Assembly (NCBI GenBank): GCA_003427395.1
Contig: BFEA01000083.1
Location: forward strand, 318,468-354,228
Direction: 5' to 3'
Length of the DNA: 35,761 bases
Source of the DNA: Chara braunii
Taxonomy: Eukaryota > Streptophyta > Charophyceae > Charales > Characeae
The first letter of the stretch is position 1. Each line of letters opens with the position of its first letter. The position numbers were made by a program, and so were the translations under genes. The notes beneath the pieces were generated by a model. It saw only the letters and a program-made list of their open reading frames with translations, was not told where the DNA came from and did not search any database. Shown here one piece after another: positions 10,201 to 18,590 of this stretch.

Positions 10201-10551
10201 GAAACCCAATACAGGTAGTCGCCGCTTGGTGTAGTGGCGGCACGTTCCCATAGGTTGTCCCGGCCTCATGGCCAGCTTATATTATTCTTCCAGTCCGCTT
10301 TCGAGTTTACGGCGGTGCGATCCAAAGGTTTTTTCCATTCCGGTCGGTCCAATGCCCCTTGCCTCGATCTAATCCGGTTTTTCCCTTACTGCCTGAACCA
10401 CTGATTGATTATATCGTGGTCGATGCATCTCTTACGGCCTCCTCTTGTTCTCTTCTAACCCTCCGGCCCTTGCTTTTAATTTTTACTTACCCTCACTTGT
10501 TGTCATATTCGTTGTATCACTGCGCACGGTCACCTAGCAACCTCGGCCTCA

Positions 10552-11082
10552 ATGGTCGAGAAATTTGCTTCACGGCGCCATGCCAAAAAATTATCACTTT
10601 TCTTTTCAGAGTGCCCCTGGTACGACAACTGGCGTCGGTATTGTATCAAATGCAAAATCATGAGCAAATACCCTTGTAAGGGTGTTTGCTCCGACAGCGC
10701 CCAAACACGGGTCACCACCTTTCGGGTCCCAATCGGGCATGCGCACACTCAAACCTCTCATACCAACGGTGGCCGACGGGCAGTGCGCCCGCAGAATGTC
10801 CCCGCCACTCTGTTTCTTCTGCCTCGTAGGCTAATCATCCACCGGCTTGCATGCACGTTAATTCCCCCGGCCCATGTTCTCAAAACATACAAGATGAAAG
10901 AACTTCACCAACACCCCGAACACGCGGGAACCCGTAAGTCAGCCAAGGGGAGGCACACACTCAACATCCCCGACCACCGTGACGGCCTTCAAAAATCCGG
11001 CGTCTCGTTCGGGTCAACGACACGCCGGAGTAGAACAACAATTATTAAGAATACGGCGCAAAAAAAAAAAAAAAAAACTTAA
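10552..11082 (+). CDS. Unrecognised 176-codon open frame
   Basis: This is the longest frame in the window that is not made of a microsatellite. It contains no domain I recognise. It runs across the palindrome at 10,662-10,691 (read as SKYPCKGVCS) and ends in the A-run at 11,061-11,077, whose lysine codons close the frame. A frame crossing a dispersed palindrome and stopping in poly-A is more likely chance, or part of a retroposed sequence, than an intact gene. Confidence 0.1.
   Translation: MVEKFASRRHAKKLSLFFSECPWYDNWRRYCIKCKIMSKYPCKGVCSDSAQTRVTTFRVPIGHAHTQTSHTNGGRRAVRPQNVPATLFLLPRRLIIHRLACTLIPPAHVLKTYKMKELHQHPEHAGTRKSAKGRHTLNIPDHRDGLQKSGVSFGSTTRRSRTTIIKNTAQKKKKKT
10662..10691. repeat. Dispersed palindrome, copy 1
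   Basis: GAGCAAATACCCTT pairs with AAGGGTGTTTGCTC over 14 positions, with one G-T pair. The core is AAATACCCTT and AAGGGT. The flanking GAGC / GCTC pairs are specific to this copy. Downstream sequence (a CCGACAGCGCCC-type run) resembles the sequence downstream of copy 2, so the palindrome belongs to a longer diverged repeat. Confidence 0.75.
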
Positions 11083-11580
11083 AAAAGTCCCTCCACCGAT
11101 CGGATGCCGCCGACGGTAAAACCAAAAAGGGGATAGCCTCGTCGGGCCCTCGACCCCCTCGGTCCATTCGCTCGATCTCGATTCCTGAATCTCTTTGATG
11201 AAAGTCGGATACCGTAACCGCTGATGTTAGGCCCAAGTCTGGGTTTAGCGCCGACAAACGCCTAAATAAACGGGCACTGCACGACACGCCGACCCACCGA
11301 AACAATTTCAGAAGCCACACTGTTGTCGATGCCGTCCTCCATACGTACACACCAGTCAGAGTCGAGACATATATTTTTAATCCCCGTTTAAATTAGGATA
11401 AAAATCCAACCGGCAACCAACGCCGACTTTCACAATCATCAACAATTTAAAAAGATCACTCGCACCTCAAATCTGCGCGCCCACACACTCTTTATTCTAG
11501 TCAACCATCAGCCGCATAAACAACGGACACTGCCGCGACTCGCGTGGTATACTCAATACTTTAAACTAAACTTATTTTTT
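11083..11580. other. Stretch without a recognised gene
   Basis: The sequence is of mixed composition with no supportable ORF, RNA gene or repeat. It follows the A-run at 11,061-11,077 and leads to the second copy of the palindrome. Confidence 0.45.
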
Positions 11581-11599
11581 GTCGCTTGCAAAAACCAGG

Positions 11600-11625
11600 G
11601 CGGATACCCTTGTAAGGGTATTCGC
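11600..11625. repeat. Dispersed palindrome, copy 2
   Basis: GCGGATACCCTT pairs with AAGGGTATTCGC over 12 positions, with one G-T pair. The core ATACCCTT / AAGGGTAT is the same as in copy 1. The outer pairs (GCG / CGC) differ in sequence but still pair. Upstream TGCAAAA and downstream ACCTACACCGCCC resemble the context of copy 1. Confidence 0.75.
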
Positions 11626-11932
11626 ACCTACACCGCCCATCATGTCGTCACTGACCTTTGACACCGCGCACACCTAGGCCTCAAAGGATGTAGTTCTGAT
11701 GTGTGACACACCTCGCGCGTTGCCCACGAAGGTGAAAACTCAAGTTATTCCCACACGTACGTGGTCCGCAACGCACACTAAAGTCGTACTTGACAAGTCT
11801 CGACACTTCCCTTGCTCAGACATTGGTCCTTGCCCGATCCAATCTCACGCACCCAATGTCAAGGTCGTGCCCTTGCTACAAAGAACGACGAGAACTATAA
11901 ACAAGGCGGCACTAAGTATGATATACAAAAAG

Positions 11933-11968
11933 TGTGCCAAATACCCTTGTGTAAGGGTATTTGGTACA
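11933..11968. repeat. Dispersed palindrome, copy 3
   Basis: TGTGCCAAATACCCTT pairs with AAGGGTATTTGGTACA over 16 positions around a GTGT loop. The only non-Watson-Crick pair is one G-T. The outer six pairs differ from those of copies 1 and 2. It lies about 335 bp after copy 2. Confidence 0.8.
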
Positions 11969-12009
11969 ACACTGTCGTGTTTTGTTCTATTTTTTTTGGA
12001 ACCAAGTAT

Positions 12010-12585
12010 CGTTATAAGATGAATGACTTGGTTGCCATATTTCTTTGACTTGTTTTCTCCCTAACCACACTGTTTCTAAGATGATTGGTCTGGTTGATAT
12101 TTCTTTGGGGTTCGTTTGAATGGTTTTGGAAGTCATGTAATATTTTTAAGATGATTTACCTGACGACTTATTCATTTTTGGGTGAATTCCGAATAGACTT
12201 TGGACATTGTTTCTAAGATGAATGGTTTGAAGCTGTCTGTTTTATTTAGTTTAGAAGGTGAGAGTTTCATTAGTGTTTCTAAGATGATTGACTCGACTTG
12301 CTGCATGTTTTCTTTTCGAGGGAGATTGAAGTTCAAGGACTAAGTAATATTTCTAAAATGATTTACTTAATCTAACGCCATGCACTTAATATGAACTGAG
12401 AATTTGACTTTCTATATTGATTATTTATAAATATATATATATATATATGAACATGGTTAGTTAAACTTTGTTTCTAAGATAAAACTGACCCTTGCCTTAT
12501 TACAAATAGAGAGCTACTATTAAATCTACAACTGAATCTAACATGGACAGATTGAGCTTTGTTTGTAAGATGAGTGACTAAGTCC
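12010..12585 (+). repeat. Degenerate 62-91-bp tandem repeat, left part
   Basis: The motif TTTCTAAGATGATTGACT, more or less diverged, places TAAGAT at 12,015, 12,077, 12,147, 12,214, 12,280, 12,354, 12,475 and 12,566. Spacings are mostly 62-74 bp. The larger 121-bp gap contains an (AT)n tract. The array is interrupted by the (TA)n-nested elements and resumes at 14,669. Confidence 0.7.
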
Positions 12586-12616
12586 TTCACTCTCATTAAA
12601 GACAAAGTGCAGAAAT

Positions 12617-12635
12617 GTATATATATATATATATA
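12617..12635. repeat. (TA)n tract, left border of nested elements
   Basis: A pure TA run adjoins the left end of the first element. The same kind of tract occurs at every other border of the nested set (13,388-13,434, 13,543-13,592 and 14,337-14,355). Confidence 0.85.
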
Positions 12636-12739
12636 CAGGGTAACCGGCATTCGGGACGGGCCGAACGCCCGAACCCGAACGCCCAAACGTATGGGACCCC
12701 TTGGGGATGCGTTCGGCCGTTCGGGCCGAACGCAGACCC

Positions 12740-12773
<34 letters not shown>

Positions 12774-13384
12774 CAAAATCTGAACAAAATATATGTTATA
12801 GAAAAAAATAAATTAAACAAGATTTACCTGAGCATTACATCCGAATTCCTTACCACATTTGAAATAAAAATAAAATACAGAAAAAAAATACTAATAATAA
12901 AAATAAATAAAAATAAAAAGAGAATTGTATTTAGTGAGTCCGCGAGCATATTTTCGACACCGCCATCTTTGGCAATTTTTCATTTTTTCTTGGCATAACT
13001 AAATTCCCTGAAAATTTACAGATGTGTACTTCACATAATACAAAACCCACTAAAAAAGTTTAAAAAAATAATAAAATTATTTAGACCCCGAACTAAAGTA
13101 AGAACAAAAAGTAAAAAGTGAAAACATACATGGGCGAGCACGTTTTGACACCGCCATCTTTGGCGATTCTTAATTCTTATTTGGCTTAGCCAAATGACTT
13201 GAAAATCTTACAGCCATGTACCTCACATCATAGAGAACTCACATACACAAATTCAGAAAAATATAGTTATTTTTAGTCCCCGAAATAATCTTTGGCGGGG
13301 ACCGAACGCCATTGGGTTCGGACCCTGAGCGCCCGTATCTACGGAGGTCTGCCCGGGGACCTTCATACGTACGGTCTGGTAACC

Positions 13385-13387
<3 letters not shown>
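12636..13387 (+). mobile_element. TA-microsatellite-nested element A, 752 bp
   Basis: The element begins CAGGGTAACC and ends GGTAACCCTG, a perfect 10-bp terminal inverted repeat. Both ends abut (TA)n. GC-rich subterminal zones carry repeated GAACGCCCGAAC-like motifs, and the interior is AT-rich and non-coding. Inside is a direct duplication with a period near 191 bp: CGCCATCTTTGGC occurs at 12,961 and 13,152, followed in both by AAAAT, TTACAG and TACnTCACAT. CGCCA and TGGCG can form a small hairpin within that motif. The features suit a non-autonomous DNA transposon that targets TA tracts, as the rice Micron MITEs are known to do. Family identity is not established. Confidence 0.75.
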
Positions 13388-13434
<47 letters not shown>

Positions 13435-13436
<2 letters not shown>

Positions 13437-13540
13437 TCACAAACAGAACTGCCCGGTAAAACCGTAGGCAGAGAGAGAGAAGAGGACAACAAACGAGGGG
13501 CTGTGACAAATTGTTTCGTCGGAGTTTCACCGACTCATCA

Positions 13541-13542
<2 letters not shown>
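13435..13542 (-). other. Spacer between inverted elements, flanked by (TA)n on both sides
   Basis: This 108-bp unique segment separates elements A and B, with 47 bp of (TA)n on its left and about 50 bp on its right. GTCACA near its left end and TGTGAC near 13,502 are an inverted pair. The segment contains the hammerhead core on the minus strand (separate entry). It may be all that remains of another element. Confidence 0.6.
13505..13541 (-). ncRNA. Hammerhead ribozyme core, stem I not paired
   Basis: Read 5' to 3' on the minus strand, the order is CTGATGA (13,541-13,535), stem II GTCGG then a TGAAACT loop then CCGAC (13,534-13,518), GAAA (13,517-13,514), a very short stem III (CA, AUU loop, UG), and the cleavage triplet GTC (13,507-13,505). 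All conserved core positions of the hammerhead family are present, and stem II is a perfect 5 bp. The two-base stem III with GUC right after it is the minimal type I arrangement known from Penelope-like and SINE-like retroelements. The stem I strands do not pair: the 5' side has become (TA)n, while the 3' side reads ACAGCCCC. The core is therefore likely an inactive remnant, unless it pairs in trans or with a distant strand. Confidence 0.7.
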
Positions 13543-13593
<51 letters not shown>

Positions 13594-14336
13594 CAGGGTT
13601 ACCAGCCCGTACGTACGGAGGTCCCCGGGCAGACCGCCGTACATACGGGCGTTCGGGGTCCCGTACGGGGTCCAAACCCAACGGCATTCGGCCCCCGCCA
13701 AAACTTATTTCGGGGCGTAAAAATATTGTTTTTTTTCTGACGTTTTTTTTTTGAGTTCTTTATGACGTGAGGTCCACGGCTATAATTTTTCAAGTCATTT
13801 GGCTCATCCAAATCAGAATTAAAAATCGCTAAAGATGGCGGTATCAAAACGCTCTTGCCCACGATTTGTTTCACTTTTTACTTTTTGTTTTCACTTTAGT
13901 TCGGGGTCTAAACAATTTTATTATTTCTTGAAACTTTTTGAGTGAGTTTTGCATTATGTTTAGAACACATATGTATATTTTCAGGGCATTTAGCTATTAC
14001 AAAAAAAAATGAAAAATCGCCAAAGATGGCGGTGTCGAAAACGTGCTTGCGAACTCATTAAATTTAATTCTTTTTTTTTTTCTTTTTTTTTTTAGTTTTT
14101 TTTTCCGTATTTTATTTTTATTTCAAATTTGGGAAGTAATTTGGATGTAATGCTCAGGCAAATCTTGTTTAGTTTATTTTTCTTCATAACATATATATAT
14201 ATATTTGTGACGATATATATATATATATTTTATTTTTTTTTTTTTCGGGGTTCGCGTTCGGCCCGAACGGCCGAATGCATCCCCAAGGGGTCCCATACGT
14301 TCGGGCGTTCGGCCCGTTCCGAACGTCGGTTACCCT
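13594..14336 (-). mobile_element. TA-microsatellite-nested element B, 743 bp, inverted relative to A
   Basis: The element begins CAGGGTTACC and ends GGTTACCCT, next to (TA)n at both ends. It is an inverted copy of element A along its whole length. The GC-rich end of A at 12,640-12,740 matches 14,230-14,336, the CGCCATCTTTGGC motifs of A appear here as GCTAAAGATGGCG and GCCAAAGATGGCG, and the end at 13,310-13,387 matches 13,594-13,690. No coding frame is present. A and B together make a palindrome of about 1.7 kb. Confidence 0.75.
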
Positions 14337-14356
14337 ATATATATATATATATATAC

Positions 14357-14639
14357 ACTAGGCTACCAGCCGGGCCTTCCGGGGGGTCGGATGGCCAGCC
14401 CGTGCAACGATCAGATTAGGTCTTAGCAAAAAAAAAAAAAAAAAAAAATCGAAAACTTCCAAAAAAAACCTATGTTATGCAGAAAAATAAACTGAACAAC
14501 ATTTGCCTTAGGGTCACATCGAAATTCTTCACCAAATTTAAAGTAAATAAAAAATTCAAAAATAATTTATTCATTTTTATTTTTTTTTATTAGTTTGGCC
14601 CGGTCGGGCAAGTGACCCCGGACCACTCTGGCAGCCTAG
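14357..14639. mobile_element. Short third element, 283 bp, related to A and B
   Basis: The termini ACTAGGCTACCAG and CTGGCAGCCTAGT are inverted repeats with one mismatch. ATAC lies directly outside both ends and may be a 4-bp target duplication. The interior near 14,470-14,560 aligns with the interior of element A near 12,785-12,880: a shared TATGTTAT, AAAAATAAA, then a TTTGCCT or TTTACCT segment, CATCnGAATTC and AAATAAA. The termini differ from CAGGGTnACC, so this is a separate subfamily or a derivative with new ends. Confidence 0.65.
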
Positions 14640-14649
14640 TATACTTTAG

Positions 14650-14800
14650 GGCGAAGAGACATTATTTCTAAGCAAAATGGTATAGTCACGTTCTCAAAGA
14701 AGAGAGAAGCAATTATGCAACATGCTCGTGTATAACTAAGGTATGCTAGACATTGTTTCTAAGCAAAATGGTCTAAGCCTTTTGCCCTATGTAAATTGGG
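14650..14800 (+). repeat. Degenerate tandem repeat, right part
   Basis: TTTCTAAGCAAAATGGTnTA occurs at 14,665 and 14,756 (91 bp apart). It resembles the TTTCTAAGATGATTGACT motif of 12,010-12,585, so this is the continuation of that array beyond the nested elements. Confidence 0.6.
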
Positions 14801-15030
14801 GTTGGGGATCAATGAACTATTCGTTATGTCAAAACAACTTGGGGGATTTGGTGAGAGTACTTGCTTTGGTAGCATGTGTTTGTTTGTGAGTTGGTCTGAG
14901 TTTGTTTATGGACAGGTATTTAATCTAAATGCTCACCATGTGCTAAAGCAACAAGAGTTAGGTTAATTTTCGTCTTTTAGAGTTATGTTTATTTAGACAA
15001 AATATTTGGTTTTGTATAAATTAAAAAAAT
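14801..15030. other. AT-rich stretch, nothing recognised
   Basis: No ORF, RNA gene or clear repeat can be supported here. Confidence 0.5.
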
Positions 15031-15500
15031 TCACTTTCGCTAGGGGAAGTAGTACCGAAAATTTCTACAAATCTTTGCAGAAATTTCTACAAATCTTGGT
15101 TAGTCAAATTTTATCGTTGCAAAAAAAACAATTTTTGCTTAATCTTATATTTAGCTCAGTATAAGTTGTGAGAGCTTACTTTTATAGAGGAAGTATTGCC
15201 GAAATTTTTACTGATTTAGAAAGATAGACAAATTTTGATTTTTTGTAAAGTCAAAGGTTATTTTTTGCTTCAATTCGTACGTAACTTTGTATAAACATTG
15301 GAAAGTCACTTTCGCTATGGGAAGTGTTACCGAATTTTTTACAAAACTAAGGAGTTACTTAAAATTTGGTTTTGCAAAATTCAAATATGACACCTGACTT
15401 AGTATAAATTTGGGGAGTCTACCTTTCTCGGGAAAGTGGTGCGAAATTTTTTACTAATTTAAGGAGTCGGACAAAATTTGACTCTGTAAATTCAAAATTT
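15031..15500 (+). repeat. Four-copy tandem repeat, period about 115-143 bp
   Basis: Units start near 15,031, 15,174, 15,305 and 15,420. Each opens with a CACTTTCGCTA-like segment, then GGGAAGT and a nTACCGAAATTTTTTAC-like segment, and then an AT-rich remainder containing GTATAAA. Divergence between copies is considerable. Confidence 0.65.
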
Positions 15501-15504
15501 GTTT

Positions 15505-15760
15505 TTCGATGCACTCGAGAAGCTTTCGCACGTGGTTCAATAGCTCGACGTAAATACACCTACCTAGGGAGGTAACAACTCATGTGGGTAGAGGTAAGTT
15601 GTGCTTCGCATGACCTCTATCTTGTCATATGGGTTTGCGAGAGGTACGGTTGACGCACTTGGCCGGAGCGGCACCGCTCAGTGAAAGAAGTCCTGCAAAA
15701 TCCTGCGTGACGTGAACAGGAAAGCGTCCCCATCCGAGATCAATGCGCTCGAAAATATGG
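15505..15760 (+). mobile_element. Diverged relative of the LTR 3' end
   Basis: The order of conserved blocks matches the last 300 bp or so of the LTRs at 27,680-27,987 and 35,030-35,336. The blocks are GAAGCTTTCGCACGTGG, TCAAT, GCTCG, an ACACC-TA-GG-GGT segment, TTGACGCAC next to GGCCGGAGCGGC, CCTGCGTGAC, and finally ATGCGCTCGA. No PBS like the one at 27,990 follows. This is probably the decayed end of an older, related LTR element. Confidence 0.6.
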
Positions 15761-16440
15761 GCATGGGCAACATAGCCCTAAAGGATTTTATTTATTTGTG
15801 TTTTATGAGAGAAAAAAAAATTATATATAGAGAGAGACACTTGTTTTTCATCCATGGTAGGAGGGCAGCACAATGAGGGTGGGTCGGGTCTATAAGGAGT
15901 GTCATTTTCACTCACTTGAACTTATGTTTCACTACATAGAACCCGATTCTTCCTTCCTGGCCTTGGGGACCACTATTGGCGATGGTTCTCTGTGAGGGGG
16001 TTGGTCCCCTCCAGAGCGTTGTTTTCCTCACAGGCGAAACTGGGTATTACTCCCAACATTTCTATTATCAGGTAACCTGTGAGAACTTCAGTCGCTTTCT
16101 TTGGTTAGAGGCATTATTTTCCTCGTAAGCGAAACTATGTATTGCTCCCAACCGTTTCATTTCCAGGTAGACTATGAAGACTCCGACGTCTTTCTTTGAT
16201 TGAAAATATATAGTTTTTTTTGCAAAAAAAAAAGAGAGAAAACTTGCGCATTCAAGATATTCAGTTTCAAATACATTTCAGTTTGCGTTTTGTCAATTTT
16301 GCTCCGAAGCGAGGAAAATTGTGAATGTATCCAACCTAACTTTACCATTGGGTGGGGATGTGTTGTATTTTAGGGATGCCTGAAGTGAATTTCAAACTCA
16401 AAATATGATTGCACACTAGTTACAAAAAAAAAAAAAAAGG
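15761..16440 (+). repeat. Unassigned stretch with a 95-bp tandem pair
   Basis: TTTTCCTC, then GCGAAAC, then ATTnCTCCCAAC, then TTTC and CAGGTA occur at 16,022 and again at 16,117, giving a period of 95 bp. A GAGGGG / CCCCTC hairpin lies near 15,996-16,013. No gene was found in the rest of the stretch. Confidence 0.55.
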
Positions 16441-16550
16441 AAGGAGGGAAAGAGAGAGAGAAAAAAAAAGAAAGAAACAGAGAGAGAGGGAGGGAGAGAG
16501 AGAGAAAAAGAGAAAGAGAGGGAGGGGGGGAGAGAGAGAGAGACGGTGTG
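16437..16550. repeat. Purine-rich (GA)n tract
   Basis: This is an almost pure A/G tract with many GAGAGA and AAAGA runs, directly before copy 1 of the 1-kb unit. A similar (GATA)n plus (GA)n tract precedes copy 2. Confidence 0.85.
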
Positions 16551-16572
16551 GGGTACCAGAGAGAGATTGAGT

Positions 16573-17400
16573 GAGGTTGAATGCCAAAAATAAAAAATTT
16601 ATCAAATTGTCACTGCGATTTATTTCACGGTTGAAATCATTTAAAAATAAATTAATATATATATATATTTTTAAGATCATAATAAAATCTTCAAGTACTC
16701 GAATTGTTAGATTTGTTCACCCATAATTTATAGCGTGAAAAATCATTCAAGTTGGAGTTTGTTTTATGTTGGCTCATACATGGCTACATCGGCAGATGTT
16801 ATAATCATACGTAAATGAGTTTTGGAGTGGCAAAAATCAAAAATCCACCGAACTGGCGCGACAATTATTTCGCGTTTTGAATAATTAAAAAAAAAAACCT
16901 TATATGTTTTTCCGGAAAGAGCACGACCTCATCTACGGATACTCCAAGTTTTCGATTTCTCTGCAAATTCTTTTGAGCACAAAATACCGTCAAAGTTACC
17001 GCTTGTACATTATGTGATTGAACCCGCTGATACCCCTCTTGTGTAGGGGCCTAGTGGAAAGCCATACTCCTTCATAGCAGACCTTGCGTCAACACCTCAG
17101 CCCGAGAGCATTAGCAAACAAGTTTTTTTTTAACCTTTTTTGCATTTCACATGCACGGGAGGACCGATCCTCCAATTTTGCTACCGCACCGGTTCTACAC
17201 GTGATAGCCGCAGGTAGTTCGTAAAAACATGGCATACCGGTCCCCCAGTAACTCACCTTCTTAGAACCCACCTATGCGTGGGTCCTCACCACTGAAAATA
17301 TGCCACCTTTACACGGACGTCAAAGCAGACTATACCGCACTTTTGGGGCTGCCAATTCAGGGTGATAAAACTGACGGGCTGCAAACATTTTGCCTTCTCA
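16573..17400 (+). repeat. About 1-kb host repeat unit, copy 1
   Basis: Aligned landmarks shared with copy 2 are a GGCAAAAAT segment, a TTTATTTCnC segment, AAATGATTT, AGCGTGAAAA, TTCAAGTTG, AGTGGCAAAAAT, GCGnGACAATTATTTC, TTCCGGAA or TTCTGGAA, GCACAAAAT or GCAAAAAATC, CAAAGTTnCC, and near 17,290 an ACTGAAAATATGCC segment. After this comes CACCTTTACAC, which in copy 2 is split off by the retroelement insertion. There is no coding frame of interest. A minus-strand frame at 17,089-17,271 is short and unrecognised. Confidence 0.65.
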
Positions 17401-17544
17401 ATCTTGATAGACGCCTGTTACCACCTTTCCACGTCTTTTAATTCCAGACGTTGATTTCCTCAATCTATGATTATAATTATCTACCACTTAGGCGTGGGGA
17501 ATACAACCCTAAGGTAGCCAAAGCAATGATACTAAGCGCTTATG

Positions 17545-17556
17545 CAAGATAGATAG

Positions 17557-17587
<31 letters not shown>

Positions 17588-17598
17588 GATAGATAGAG

Positions 17599-17640
<42 letters not shown>
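17545..17640. repeat. (GATA)n then (GA)n microsatellite
   Basis: GATA units run from about 17,548 to 17,615 and then give way to GA units. The tract lies at the boundary between the two 1-kb units, as the purine tract at 16,437-16,550 does for copy 1. Confidence 0.9.
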
Positions 17641-17645
<5 letters not shown>

Positions 17646-17652
17646 AAAGGCT

Positions 17653-18276
17653 AAATGGCAAAAATGTAATACGGCTCAATTGTAGTCGCGATCTATTTCG
17701 CAGCTAAAATGATTTCTTTAAATTTATTTAATATTTTTTTCTGAAAAAATGACAATAAAATTTATGCAAAGTTCAATTTTTAGATTTTTTCACGCATTCT
17801 TCTGAGCGTGAAAATAATTGAAGTTGAAGTATTTTTTTCGTTGGTCCACACAATGGTAGAGTGGCAAAAATGGAAAATGCACTGAATCAGCGTGACAATT
17901 ATTTCTCGATCTCAACAAATTTTTAATATTTTTTTGATATCTTTTCTGGAATGACCATGACGTAATCATCGAATTTTTAAATATTCACATATCTCAACGA
18001 ATTCCTCTTAACGCAAAAAATCACCAAAGTTGCCTCCTGCAAATTGCGGGACAGGACCTACCAGCTTACACTTGGTACTCCAGACAACGCCTCCCCATCT
18101 TACTTTTTTTCAGGGTCCGCTTCCAACTGACGACTAGGCGTTTATTTTTCCAAAAGTCTCAGTTCTAAAAGAGTTAGTTGTAGGTAGTCTACCATATCGC
18201 TGGAGATCAATCCCTTAAAAATTTTAATCCCCTAAGAGTCCATTTGTGCGTTGGTGTCTCGCCCCCAAAAATACGC
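17653..18276 (+). repeat. About 1-kb host repeat unit, copy 2, left part
   Basis: This is aligned to copy 1 by the landmarks given there. It is cut at CCAAAAATACGC, where the LTR retroelement begins. The rest of this unit resumes at 35,337 (CGCCACATTCACAC), which aligns with TGCCACCTTTACAC of copy 1. Confidence 0.7.
18273..18276. other. Target-site duplication, left copy (ACGC)
   Basis: ACGC lies immediately before the first LTR base (18,277), and ACGC follows the last LTR base at 35,337-35,340. Four matching bases alone would be weak. The alignment of the joined flanks to the neighbouring empty repeat unit makes it convincing. Confidence 0.6.
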
Positions 18277-18284
18277 AGTCGGGG

Positions 18285-18308
18285 CAAATACCCTGACAAG
18301 GGTATTTG
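18285..18308. repeat. Dispersed palindrome at the LTR start, copy 4
   Basis: CAAATACCCT pairs perfectly with AGGGTATTTG around a GACA loop, eight bases inside the LTR. The same structure opens R3 (copy 5). The core equals that of the three palindromes at 10.6-12.0 kb. Confidence 0.8.
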
Positions 18309-18540
18309 TCGGGGGTTTTCAACGTTAGACGCCGTCTGACTTTTTCGTCTGATGTTTGTCAAAATTTTATTCAGACCTGACCTATGACCGAGAAACTAAA
18401 ACTTTTAGAACCCTACTCCGGACATCTACGCATCCGACAGTAATGACAATTATGGCAATATTGGGCAGTTTCTAGCAGGACTGCAGAAGCACGAGGACGT
18501 GGGAACGCTAAAGCTAAACCTATCCTGCCTAAAATAATGA

Positions 18541-18590
18541 CGCGCGGCTGCTAAGCCGCGCGATTCAGAGCCTACGAGGCTAATAATGAC
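18541..18590. repeat. Hairpin-bearing 49-bp insertion in R1
   Basis: CGCGCGGCT pairs perfectly with AGCCGCGCG around GCTA (18,541-18,562), followed by AGCCT ACG AGGCT. The block is bounded by AATAATGAC on both sides (18,533-18,541 and 18,582-18,590). R3 has a single AATAATGAC at 30,013-30,021 and no hairpin. Confidence 0.75.

Noticed and set aside
10218-10320. Possible SINE head: TGGTGTAGTGG A-box-like motif, CGCCG / CGGCG closing stem, TTTCGAGTTT B-box-like motif
   Set aside because: The spacing and T arm do not match a tRNA, and no tail or target duplication was identified.
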